Source: Oscillospiraceae bacterium (GTDB taxonomy: Bacteria; Bacillota; Clostridia; Oscillospirales; Acutalibacteraceae). From it: 64,000 nt of DNA. The notes beneath the pieces were generated by a model. It worked only from the letters and a program-made list of their open reading frames with translations. It was not told the origin of the DNA and searched no databases. Positions 9,009 to 16,626 of this stretch are shown here, in pieces (the first letter of the stretch is position 1; the number at the start of each line of letters is the position of its first letter). The position numbers were made by a program, and so were the translations under genes. Location: positions 62,001 to 126,000 of the forward strand of contig JAIRXU010000077.1 in assembly GCA_031268095.1 (NCBI GenBank). Reading direction: 5' to 3'.

Positions 9009-9977
9009 TTACTTTTTTTCGAAGCTCAGCAAGACCCGGTGGTGTCCCTGCGCCGGTTCGTACGTTTTCCGCTGCGTCAGAAACAGACCGCAGGCCGCGG
9101 CGGTCCCGATGAGGTCTTCCGGCCCGCTGTAGAGCCGGACGCTCCGCAGCAATTCGCGGCATTCGTCCCGCGTCACCCCGAAGTGCTCCAGGCGCGGTCC
9201 ATGCCGGTCCCAGGGATCCTGCCGCGCGACGGCGACGAACCGTCCGCCCGGGCGCAGGACCCGCGCCGCCTCCCGGAGCGTGGTCGGCAATTCCCGGCTC
9301 TCGTCCAGGCCGTAGTGGCTGCACACCGTATCGAATGTTGCGTCCCCAAAGGGGAGATCCCAGAAATTCGCGGTGATCCCCGCCGCCCGGCCTTTCAGCA
9401 TGTAAGACCCGGCAAGGCCCAGCGCGTTGGCGACGCAGACGAAATCGCAGTCCACGCTGATGAGTGTGCTGCCGTCGCGCAGGGTCTCCATCACCTGCCT
9501 GGTGCCCAGCCCCGCGCCGACGGAAAGCTCAAGGATCGTCTGCCCCCTGGCAACATTGACCGCCGCGGCGTAGTCGTCCAGATGGAAAGCCCAACTCCGG
9601 GCGACTTTCAATAGCCACAGAGCTCTCGCCTGCCCGGCCTCCGTCGTGGCGAATTCCATCGCCTGGGCCAGGGCCTCTTTTCCCTGCCGGAGCGGTATCC
9701 CCGGCTGGGGTTTTCCGTTGGCGGCGTAGTCCGCGAACCGCGCCAGCAGCGCGGCCTTGTTCGGGACGCGCGCCGCCTGCCAGGCGCCGAAGTCGGCTTC
9801 CCATTGCGCCGCCGTTTCCGGATCAGCAGCGCGGCTAGGGTTTTCAGCATCCCTCCGTGCCTTTCTTCTTGGGTCGGGTTCGCGGTCGGGGTGCGCGGCT
9901 TCCCAGTCCGCGACGAAGCGGGCGTAGTCGTCCCAGTCCTTCCAAAAGAGGACTTCTTTCCATTCGGAAGTAAGCAT
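9009..9977 (-). CDS. Class I SAM-dependent methyltransferase
   Basis: 322 residues. The first ~130 residues are a charged helical region. Then comes a Rossmann-fold methyltransferase of the Methyltransf_11/25 type: motif I ILELSVGAGLGT, a following acidic strand LISVDCDF, a motif with FWDLPFGDATFDTVCSHYGLDE, and RVLRPGGRFVAVARQDPWD. The substrate is unknown; the LPFGDATFD pattern is shared by many small-molecule methyltransferases. The ATG at 9977 follows CAGGAGG. The gene sits between pgk and tpiA with short gaps and so is probably transcribed with glycolysis genes, an unusual arrangement. Confidence 0.8.
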   Translation of the reverse strand: MLTSEWKEVLFWKDWDDYARFVADWEAAHPDREPDPRRKARRDAENPSRAADPETAAQWEADFGAWQAARVPNKAALLARFADYAANGKPQPGIPLRQGKEALAQAMEFATTEAGQARALWLLKVARSWAFHLDDYAAAVNVARGQTILELSVGAGLGTRQVMETLRDGSTLISVDCDFVCVANALGLAGSYMLKGRAAGITANFWDLPFGDATFDTVCSHYGLDESRELPTTLREAARVLRPGGRFVAVARQDPWDRHGPRLEHFGVTRDECRELLRSVRLYSGPEDLIGTAAACGLFLTQRKTYEPAQGHHRVLLSFEKK

Positions 9978-10012
9978 GGCGGCCTCCTGAAAAAATTTTA
10001 GTGTGGCACTCT

Positions 10013-10031
10013 GTGCGGCGCGCCGCCGCAC
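10013..10031 (-). terminator. Hairpin between pgk and the methyltransferase gene, possible attenuator
   Basis: A perfect 8-bp hairpin GTGCGGCG/CGCCGCAC with a 3-base loop; on the minus strand a T-rich stretch follows about 14 bases later. It may end a fraction of pgk transcripts or protect their 3' ends. The T tract is too far away for a confident intrinsic terminator. Confidence 0.4.
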
Positions 10032-10069
10032 CCCTGCTTGGCTACGTGATTTCGCCGGAATCCTGGATT

Positions 10070-11269
10070 CTATGCGGATTCTTTCTCGTTGAGGCAGGCG
10101 ATGCCGGGCAGCTCAATTCCTTCCAGGAATTCCAGGGACGCGCCGCCGCCTGTGGACATGTGGCTCATCTTGGCCGCGAAGCCCAGTTTCTGCACCGCCG
10201 CCGCCGAATCGCCGCCGCCGATGATGGAAATCGCGCCGCTGTCGGCTACCGCCGTCGCAATCGCGACAGTGCCCGCCGCGAAGCGCTCCCACTCGGAAAC
10301 GCCCATCGGACCGTTCCAGATGATCGTCCCCGCGCCCCGGAGCGCGTCCACGAAGAGTACGCGGGTCTGCTCGCCAATATCCAGCCCCATCCAGCCGTCG
10401 GGAATCTGATCCGAAGGAACGGTCTGGGATTCGGTGGCGGGATCGAATTCCTTGCCCACGACGGTATCCACCGGCAACAGGAAGCGGACGCCCTTTTCCT
10501 CCGCTTTCCGGAGCATCGCCAGGGCCAGCTCGAACTTCTCCGGTTCACAGAGGGAGGTCCCGACGGAATGGCCCTGGGCGGCGAAGAATGTGTACGCCAT
10601 GCCGCCGCCGACGATCAGGGTATCCACTTTCTCCAGCAGATTGCTGATCACGCCGATCTTGTCGCTGACTTTTGCGCCGCCGAGGATGGCGGCGAGGGGC
10701 CGCCGGGGATCTTCCAGCGCGCCGCCCATGAACTGGATTTCTTTCTGGATCAGGTAACCGCACACGGCGGGGAGGTAGTCGGCCACACCGGTAGTGGACG
10801 CATGCGCCCGGTGGGCGGAGCCGAAAGCGTCATTGACGAACACGTCCGCCAGCGCCGCGAATTTTTTCGAAAGCTCCGGATCGTTCTTGGTCTCGCCCTT
10901 TTCGAAGCGAACGTTCTCCAGCAGCAAAACGCCGCCCTCCGGCAGCGCCGCCGCCCGTGCCTGCGCATCCTCGCCGACGACGTCGGCCGCCATCTGTACG
11001 TCCTGCCCCAGCAGCTCGCTCAGCCGGGCGGCGACGGGAGCCAGGGAAAATTCCGGCGCGGGTTCGCCCTTCGGCCGCCCGAGGTGAGAGCAGAGGATGA
11101 CTTTCGCGCCCTGGGCAATGAGATACTGAATGGTCGGCAGCGAAGCGACGATGCGCTTGTCCGACGTGATCTTGCCGCCGTCCAGCGGGACATTGAAGTC
11201 GCAGCGCACCAGCACACGCTTGCCTTTGACGCTGATGTCTTCCACGGTCTTCTTGTTGAGTACGTTCAT
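10070..11269 (-). CDS. pgk: Phosphoglycerate kinase
   Basis: 399 residues, normal length. It makes ATP from 1,3-bisphosphoglycerate. Motifs: [16 protein letters not shown] at the N-terminus, [46 protein letters not shown], and the nucleotide-binding [17 protein letters not shown] and GGGDSAAAV at the C-terminus. The ATG at 11269 follows AAGGAAGG. It is the first gene of the operon and has its own sigma-A promoter. Confidence 0.97.
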   Translation of the reverse strand: MNVLNKKTVEDISVKGKRVLVRCDFNVPLDGGKITSDKRIVASLPTIQYLIAQGAKVILCSHLGRPKGEPAPEFSLAPVAARLSELLGQDVQMAADVVGEDAQARAAALPEGGVLLLENVRFEKGETKNDPELSKKFAALADVFVNDAFGSAHRAHASTTGVADYLPAVCGYLIQKEIQFMGGALEDPRRPLAAILGGAKVSDKIGVISNLLEKVDTLIVGGGMAYTFFAAQGHSVGTSLCEPEKFELALAMLRKAEEKGVRFLLPVDTVVGKEFDPATESQTVPSDQIPDGWMGLDIGEQTRVLFVDALRGAGTIIWNGPMGVSEWERFAAGTVAIATAVADSGAISIIGGGDSAAAVQKLGFAAKMSHMSTGGGASLEFLEGIELPGIACLNEKESA

Positions 11270-11320
11270 GAGAAACCTTCCTTTCTGTCTGTCAGCCTGT
11301 TGTTTTTGATGCACCTTATT

Positions 11321-11349
11321 ATTTTATAATAAATCCCGGAATTTTGCAA
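11321..11349 (-). promoter_or_regulatory. Sigma-A promoter of the pgk operon
   Basis: TTGCAA (11344-11349), 17-base spacer, TAAAAT (11321-11326) on the minus strand. The start point near 11314 would give a leader of about 45 bases with the pgk ribosome site. Confidence 0.7.
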
Positions 11350-11567
11350 GCATTTTTTTGAGGGGGGGCCCGGCGGCCTTGCTGTTGCCGTTCATCTTTG
11401 CGCGGTCCAGTCCGCGCCGACGGCGCCTGCCGGGTACTCGCTGGTCGCGTGTCCTCGCCCTCCGCGAACGCAGCCGGTACGCAGCGCGTGAAACGGAACC
11501 ATAAACCGCAGGTTGATTTCCCCGGCGAAACTTTCGCCCCGGATCTATGGCGCTCCGCCGCCCGCTG
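11350..11567. other. Intergenic stretch between the pgk promoter and the XRE gene promoter
   Basis: About 220 G+C-rich bases between divergent transcripts. Open frames of about 60-90 codons cross it on both strands, but they have no convincing ribosome site and translate to Arg-rich, shadow-like peptides. A G7 run next to a T7 run on the plus strand near the pgk side is the only visible feature. I see no gene here. Confidence 0.5.
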
Positions 11568-11597
11568 TGGTATGATAATGGTATGACAGATCTGTCA
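11568..11597 (+). promoter_or_regulatory. Extended -10 promoter and palindromic operator of the XRE gene
   Basis: TGGTATGAT (TG-N plus -10 at 11571-11576) has no matching -35 and so looks like an extended -10 promoter. The predicted start point, about 11583-11585, falls on the perfect 14-bp palindrome TGACAGATCTGTCA (11584-11597). An operator over the start site immediately upstream of a HTH gene suggests autorepression. Confidence 0.6.
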
Positions 11598-11623
11598 ATC
11601 AACCATGCAGGAGGGAATTCATT

Positions 11624-13060
11624 ATGCTGGACAACATCAAAATCGGCAGCCAGATCGCCCGGCTGCGCAGGGAAAAGGGGCTGACCGGAGAAAAATTCGC
11701 GGAGGCCCTGGGCGTTTCACCCCAAGCGGTCTCAAAATGGGAAAACGGCAAATGCTTGCCGGAAAGCGCGCTTCTTCCGGAACTCTCCAGGCTGCTGGGG
11801 ATTTCCGCGGACCAGCTGCTCGATCCGCCGGAAGGGTGCCGCCCCGCCGGGCCGGACGACGGGCTGCGCATCCTCGCCGCCTGGTTCGGCAGCAAGCAGA
11901 ACCAGCGCGACGTCATGCACAAAATGCGGCACTACGACTATTTCCGCTGGGATGAAATCCGTGTGAATCACGAAACTTTTCCCTCTGATCCCCGCTCCGA
12001 CGCGCCGGAAGCCCTGACGCTGGTATACCTCAACGAGACGGGTGTGCATACCGTCACTTGCCCCGAGGGGCAGGCCCTGCGCTATTCCGACGACAAGACG
12101 GACCTTTTTCCGGCGGACCGGGACCGCTGCGTCCTGCCGGGAATCCCGCCGCTGCAATGGGATCGGGGCGAGGACTGCTGCTGGGCCGGAGCCAATGTGC
12201 GTACACTGAACGCCATGGGCGAACCCTACACCTACGAACAGGTCATGGGGCTTTCCGGCGCGTGCTACCGCCTGAACTTTTGCGACGTCTGGGACTGGAG
12301 CGCCACCGACGCGCTGGTGGCTTTCGACTACTGCGCGCCGTTCATGAAGGCCATCGGTTACGAAAACGACTTTGCCTGCCGGCTGGAAAAAGACGAACGC
12401 CCCGCCGAGCGGCTGCGCATCATGGAAGACCTGCGGCAGGGCAAGCCCGTGTTGGGCATCAATCTGCGCGTTGCCCCCGAGTGGGGCGTCATCACCGGCT
12501 ACGCCGACGGCGGCCGGGTGTTTTATTGCCGCACATACTTCGACAAGCCGGAGGAGCGCGGGGACTGCCCCGAGGCGGAGAACTGGCCCTTTTTGATCCA
12601 GCATTTTGGCGCGCGGCTCGAAAAGCCCGGCCCGGAAGAAAATCTGCGGGCCTCTTTACGCTTGCTGGCCGAATCTTTCGAAGCGCCCTGCAACCGGGGG
12701 TATTATCAAGGCCGGGAGGCCTACGAGCGCTGGATCGCGGGTCTGCGCGACGAAAAGCTCTGGAAGAAATCCCCGCGCAACAAGGAGGAGGACATCGACC
12801 GGCGCCTTAGCGTGAACGATTCCATGCTGCTCAATCTCTGCGACGCGCGCCGCAGCGCCGCTGCCTGGCTGCGCGAAAACGAGTTGGCGGAACTGGCCGC
12901 AGGCTATCAGGGAATCTATGACCGGCTGGAAGAATTCCGCCTGCGCGCGGCGTTCCTCGGCGGCGAACCGCGGCTGGAAGAGGCTGCGTTGCTGGAATGG
13001 GCGCTGGGCGCAGAGCGGGAGATCTATGAAAAGACGAAAGCGCTGCTGGCCGCGGATTGA
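11624..13060 (+). CDS. XRE-family regulator with large BtrH/papain-like C-terminal domain
   Basis: 478 residues. Residues about 7-62 form a typical HTH_3 domain (IARLRREKGLTGEKFAEALGVSPQAVSKWENGKCLPE). A low-complexity linker follows. The ~390-residue C-terminal part has W(A)GANVRTLNAMGEPYTYEQVMGLSG and other features that recall BtrH_N/C39-like cysteine-peptidase-fold proteins. A later helical region holds Asn/Cys/Asp-containing patches. The assignment of this domain is tentative; a ligand-sensing or amide-handling role is possible. The ATG follows CAGGAGG. It is expressed alone; the next gene has its own promoter overlapping this stop codon. A palindrome upstream suggests self-regulation. 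No target genes other than itself can be named. Confidence 0.75.
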   Translation: MLDNIKIGSQIARLRREKGLTGEKFAEALGVSPQAVSKWENGKCLPESALLPELSRLLGISADQLLDPPEGCRPAGPDDGLRILAAWFGSKQNQRDVMHKMRHYDYFRWDEIRVNHETFPSDPRSDAPEALTLVYLNETGVHTVTCPEGQALRYSDDKTDLFPADRDRCVLPGIPPLQWDRGEDCCWAGANVRTLNAMGEPYTYEQVMGLSGACYRLNFCDVWDWSATDALVAFDYCAPFMKAIGYENDFACRLEKDERPAERLRIMEDLRQGKPVLGINLRVAPEWGVITGYADGGRVFYCRTYFDKPEERGDCPEAENWPFLIQHFGARLEKPGPEENLRASLRLLAESFEAPCNRGYYQGREAYERWIAGLRDEKLWKKSPRNKEEDIDRRLSVNDSMLLNLCDARRSAAAWLRENELAELAAGYQGIYDRLEEFRLRAAFLGGEPRLEEAALLEWALGAEREIYEKTKALLAAD

Positions 13061-13085
13061 CAGTTCCCCTAAAATGTTGTATAAT
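13057..13085 (+). promoter_or_regulatory. Consensus sigma-A promoter of the first DUF4474 gene
   Basis: TTGACA (13057-13062), 17 bases, TATAAT (13080-13085): a perfect match at both hexamers and spacing. The -35 overlaps the TGA of the XRE gene (13058-13060). The start point near 13092 rules out any translation start before about 13100. Confidence 0.88.
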
Positions 13086-13161
13086 AGCATTCATCCGATT
13101 GTTGCCATTGTACAATCTTACTGGGAACCTATCGGAAATTGATGAATTGGACGTGATCCGT

Positions 13162-14310
13162 ATGCAGCTGATTTCTTGGATACAGACCCTCATGATCGTT
13201 TTCTTTTCTTTCTTGCTCCCGACCGTCCCCGGTGTCTCCGGCGACGACGGCCAGCCCGGCGTCCCGGCCTGGGACATGGCGGAATACGCCCAGGCGAAAC
13301 TGACGCGGCAGGAGGAAATCCGGGAAAAGACCTTTGGCTTGGCCCCGCTGCCCCGCTTCACCGTGACGTACGACGAAACACTGACCGCTGTGATAGACGA
13401 ACTGGAAGCGGCGTCCAAGTTTTCCGTCCCGGCGCTGACCAGCCTCTTCCCCGATCTCTTCGCGCCCTTCCGGCCGCTGGAGCGCGCTTTCGCCGGACCC
13501 GTCGCCAAAACCCAGGCGTGGATGAACGACGCTTCCTGGACGCTGAGCAACGTTTACCACACCGTGATTATCAACGACCTGCTGCGCTTCGCCTCTGTCA
13601 CGCTGGGCATGGCCAAGGAAGTCAAGCTCGGCGCAGAGGCGCTGGAGCAGCCGGGGCTCTATGAGGTGATCTGCTACATCACGTACGAGGACGGGCGCGG
13701 GGATCAGCTGCGCTCCGGGATTTATATCGACACCAAACAGCAGATGATTTATGGCAAGGGCGGCAGCGGCATGATGGGCCTGGGCTACGACTTCGATGCC
13801 AAAAACCAGGTGCTCTTCACCCAGCGGGACGTCTGGATGCGGTCCCTGGGATTTTGCGCGGCTTACGATTTCATCGGCAACGCCACAGGCCTGCTCCAGT
13901 TCGACACCGTCCGCCTCAAGTTCCCCTATGACGGACGGGACTGGATGATTCAGATCTGGAAAGGCCGCTATACCTTCGCCAGCGGCGGCGAAGTCGGCGT
14001 CTACAATAAACCGAAGAGCCGTCTGATCGAGTTCTATGACAGCGCGGAAGACGCGGACATGCTGCCGATGTCTCTGCGGGTAACGGTGCGGGAAACCGGG
14101 CAACTCCTGGTGGACCGCCCCGCCGAGCCGCACTGGTGGATCACCGGCTTCCGCATGATTGACCGCTACTACCGTCCGGATGAACTGACGCTGGAGACGT
14201 CCGTTACCCTCCGGGATCAGGCGATGCTGGACGCCTTTTGCCAAGCGCTGGACAACCAGACGCAGGCAGCGTACCGGGTCAGCGGTCTGACGGTTTCAAT
14301 CGTCTGGTAA
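13162..14310 (+). CDS. Secreted DUF4474 protein
   Basis: 382 residues. A hydrophobic N-terminal stretch (MQLISWIQTLMIVFFSFLLPTVPG) looks like a signal peptide or anchor. The C-terminal two thirds match DUF4474, a clostridial domain of unknown function: IYIDTKQQMIYGKG, MMGLGYDFDAKNQVLFTQ-DVW, VRLKFPYDGRDWMIQIWKG, GEVGVYNK and HWWITGF. The ATG at 13162 is the first good start after the promoter; its ribosome site is weak (GGA at an 11-base spacing), in contrast with the perfect promoter. It is a paralogue of the next gene, which keeps the VRxKFxYxGKxWMxQxWKG and WWxxGFK motifs. Function unknown; an extracytoplasmic role is likely. Confidence 0.8.
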   Translation: MQLISWIQTLMIVFFSFLLPTVPGVSGDDGQPGVPAWDMAEYAQAKLTRQEEIREKTFGLAPLPRFTVTYDETLTAVIDELEAASKFSVPALTSLFPDLFAPFRPLERAFAGPVAKTQAWMNDASWTLSNVYHTVIINDLLRFASVTLGMAKEVKLGAEALEQPGLYEVICYITYEDGRGDQLRSGIYIDTKQQMIYGKGGSGMMGLGYDFDAKNQVLFTQRDVWMRSLGFCAAYDFIGNATGLLQFDTVRLKFPYDGRDWMIQIWKGRYTFASGGEVGVYNKPKSRLIEFYDSAEDADMLPMSLRVTVRETGQLLVDRPAEPHWWITGFRMIDRYYRPDELTLETSVTLRDQAMLDAFCQALDNQTQAAYRVSGLTVSIVW

Positions 14311-14444
14311 CGGCGGCGCTTTTTCCGAAAAATTCCTTTTCTGAAAAATTTGCAAATCTTGCAAACCGGGGACAATTTTTCTTGCAAAGGCTTCCAAATG
14401 CGAAATTTCGTTCTTTTTGACGATAAATTTTCTTCGCGATTTAC

Positions 14445-14474
14445 TTGACAAAAGCGCAGTGAATCTAGTATAGT
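14445..14474 (+). promoter_or_regulatory. Sigma-A promoter of the second DUF4474 gene
   Basis: TTGACA (14445-14450), 18-base spacer, TATAGT (14469-14474). The leader is about 65 bases. The 130 bases before it are A+T-rich with no gene. Confidence 0.78.
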
Positions 14475-14545
14475 ACCCATACTTAAATGACACGCGGGGC
14501 TTGCCCTCCGCGCGGAAAATGATTACGATACTGGAGGATTGCTAC

Positions 14546-15322
14546 ATGAAATGGAAACGGGTCTTGACGGTTTTGCTCACGGCGGTCATCTTCTTCACCG
14601 GCGCCTGCTTCGCGCCCTATTTCGCGGCCAGCGACACGGTTCTTTCCCCGGCGGAAGCGCTGCCCGCCGCGATTATGGATTACTCCGGGTTTTACGGCGC
14701 CGTGGATTGGGTGTTGGAGCGGGTCAATCTGCTCTCCTTCAAATACACCCGCAACGACGGCGGATTCTATTACACGGAGAAGGATCCCTGGCAGCGGATC
14801 TTCGGCTTTAATTCCGTATTTGACATGTTTTCCTTTTTGGCCAACGCTTTTTATGACACGATGCGTGTCAAATTCGAATACGGCGGGAAGGAATGGATGG
14901 TTCAGTTCTGGAAGGGTTCGTACGGCGTTTGCATGTTCGTCGGGGGCGAAATCGGAATATACAGCAAATCCCTGGATAAGCGCGTTGATCACTACGACGC
15001 TGCGAAAGACAGCGAATGCTTCCCGATGAGCATGACCGTTTACCAGAAGGGCGAGCGGCTCTTCACCCGGCCGCTGGAGAATTATTGGTGGGTCAACGGC
15101 TTCAAGCCCGGTTACCTCAAGAATTTTTTGCGCACGCCCCGCACCGATTGTTCTCTGGAATCAACGCTGGTTCTGCCTAACGCGGCGATGGCGGACGCTT
15201 TCTGCGCCCAGCTAGACGCCAAGGGCTTCCTCAAGCAGGATTCTCTGACCCTAGCTTCGGCGGACGCCTATTCCCGGGAAGGCACGAAGGTGCACCTGCT
15301 TTGGCAGTACCGGCACGAGTAA
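14546..15322 (+). CDS. Secreted DUF4474 protein, shorter paralogue
   Basis: 258 residues. MKWKRVLTVLLTAVIFFTGACF is a signal sequence; GAC could serve as a lipobox-like site but is not a good match. The rest is a DUF4474 domain with YYTEKDPWQRIFGFN, MRVKFEYGGKEWMVQFWKG, GGEIGIYSK and WWVNGFKPG. Compared with the preceding paralogue it lacks the long N-terminal region, about 100 residues. The ATG follows CTGGAGG at good spacing. A strong terminator follows. Function unknown. Confidence 0.8.
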   Translation: MKWKRVLTVLLTAVIFFTGACFAPYFAASDTVLSPAEALPAAIMDYSGFYGAVDWVLERVNLLSFKYTRNDGGFYYTEKDPWQRIFGFNSVFDMFSFLANAFYDTMRVKFEYGGKEWMVQFWKGSYGVCMFVGGEIGIYSKSLDKRVDHYDAAKDSECFPMSMTVYQKGERLFTRPLENYWWVNGFKPGYLKNFLRTPRTDCSLESTLVLPNAAMADAFCAQLDAKGFLKQDSLTLASADAYSREGTKVHLLWQYRHE

Positions 15323-15343
15323 TCGCGCAATAACAGCAGAACA

Positions 15344-15383
15344 CCCCCGGCGGTTCATTCGTAGCCGTCCGGGGGCGTTTTTT
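15344..15383 (+). terminator. Terminator after the second DUF4474 gene
   Basis: Hairpin with CCCCCGGCGG on the left and CCGTCCGGGGG on the right (15344-15375), followed by GTTTTTTG. It lies about 20 bases after the stop codon. Confidence 0.85.
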
Positions 15384-15479
15384 GAGATCCCGCTTCAGGG
15401 GTTCTTCCGTTTTTGCGCGCGTCGTTTTCCGTCCTGTCGCGGATACGCGTCACCCAGCGGGGCGCAAGAGAATGGTTCT

Positions 15480-16025
15480 TCAGCGCTCCGTCATCGCCAG
15501 TTTTAACACAGCGGCCTGGGTTTTGCCGTCGCGGATTTCGCCGCGCAGGACCCGGGCCGCCGCTTCTTTCAGCGGCATCCGCAGGGCTTCCAGGTACTCG
15601 TCCTCGTCCAATGCCTGGGCGGAGAACGTCAGGTCCCGGGCCACATAGAGGTGAATCACTTCCGCGCAGTACCCGGGGGTCGGATAAAACAGCCCCAGGG
15701 AGTCCACTTGCCCGGCGGACGCCCCGGTCTCTTCCCGCAGCTCCCGCAGCCCGGCGGCCAGCGGATCTTCCCCCCGCTCCAGTTTCCCGGCGGGGATTTC
15801 CAGCAGCACCTCCCCGTAAGGATAGCGGAATTGCCGCACCAGCAGCAACTCATCTTCCTCGGTCAGCGCCGCGACGGCCACCCCGCCGGGGTGGTCCACC
15901 ACCTCCCGGATGCATGGTTTGCCGTCTGGCAGCGCGGCTTCGTCCCGCCGGACGGTGATGATCCGCCCGTCATAGATCACGTGCCGCGCGAGGGTGGTCT
16001 CCCGCAAGGAATTGTCGGTCGGCAT
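15480..16025 (-). CDS. nudF: Nudix hydrolase, ADP-ribose pyrophosphatase type
   Basis: 181 residues. The Nudix box G-x5-E-x7-REUxEExGU is complete at residues 80-102 (GKLERGEDPLAAGLRELREETGA). The preceding VRQFRYPYGEVLLEIPAGKLE and the downstream PTPGYCAEVIHLYVA are typical of ADP-ribose pyrophosphatases, which hydrolyse ADP-ribose to AMP and ribose 5-phosphate with Mg2+. The ATG at 16025 follows AAGGAG. It is the last gene of a minus-strand run and is preceded by a small membrane protein. The link to the PARP-like protein 13 kb away is only thematic. Confidence 0.88.
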   Translation of the reverse strand: MPTDNSLRETTLARHVIYDGRIITVRRDEAALPDGKPCIREVVDHPGGVAVAALTEEDELLLVRQFRYPYGEVLLEIPAGKLERGEDPLAAGLRELREETGASAGQVDSLGLFYPTPGYCAEVIHLYVARDLTFSAQALDEDEYLEALRMPLKEAAARVLRGEIRDGKTQAAVLKLAMTER

Positions 16026-16066
16026 GGGTCGGCTCCTTTTCTCAATTTTCCCGAATTTCCAAGCGT

Positions 16067-16585
16067 TCAGGATTTTCCTGGAGGTTCTGGTCTTCCCGCC
16101 GCAGGCCACAGTGCGGCGTCTGCCAGCAAAAAGCCGGCATTCTGGACGAAAACCCGCGGGACGACGCTCCCGGCCCGTTCTGTTACGGCGGTGGATATCT
16201 CCCGCATGGGCCTTGAAGTCACAATAGAAGTGACGATGGCAAGGAATTGCAGGATACATGCCGAGCCAACGGCAACAGAACTGCCCGCCAAGTGATACCC
16301 GATCGGGACCGCCTCCATCGTCGGCTTCTTTTTGGCCTGCGCCCAGGCAAAGCCGAGAAACAGCGCCGGTGCGACACAGTCCGAGAGCAGCCCTTGCACA
16401 AAAACCATGATGAACGTTGGAGACGCGGACCAGACGTACGTTTGGGTGAAATCCACGATATCGCTGGCAAAAAACCAGATAAGGCTTGCCGTCATCACGA
16501 CCCCCGCAATCATCGGCTGTTTGGAATCCGCGGGAAAGCGAAACGGCGGATACTTCGTCCCCTTCACGGTGACGTTGACAGGCAT
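16067..16585 (-). CDS. Small integral membrane protein, unknown
   Basis: 172 residues with three or four hydrophobic helices: about 25-41 (IAGVVMTASLIWFFA), 58-80 (IMVFVQGLLSDCVAPALFLGFAWA), 92-115 and 130-148. It has no family that I recognise. The ATG at 16585 follows AAAGGAG; the longer in-frame reading to 16630 overlaps the MATE stop and has no ribosome site. It lies downstream of the MATE gene with a 41-base gap and upstream of nudF, so probably co-transcribed with both. No catalytic or ligand motif is visible. Confidence 0.6.
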   Translation of the reverse strand: MPVNVTVKGTKYPPFRFPADSKQPMIAGVVMTASLIWFFASDIVDFTQTYVWSASPTFIMVFVQGLLSDCVAPALFLGFAWAQAKKKPTMEAVPIGYHLAGSSVAVGSACILQFLAIVTSIVTSRPMREISTAVTERAGSVVPRVFVQNAGFLLADAALWPAAGRPEPPGKS

Positions 16586-16626
16586 GCCGGGCGCTCCTTT
16601 CGCCGAAAATGAACCGGCGGAATTTT

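Noticed and set aside
11324-11602. Minus-strand open frame of 92 codons upstream of pgk
   Set aside because: Covers the pgk and XRE promoters, lacks a ribosome site and is Arg-rich like a shadow.
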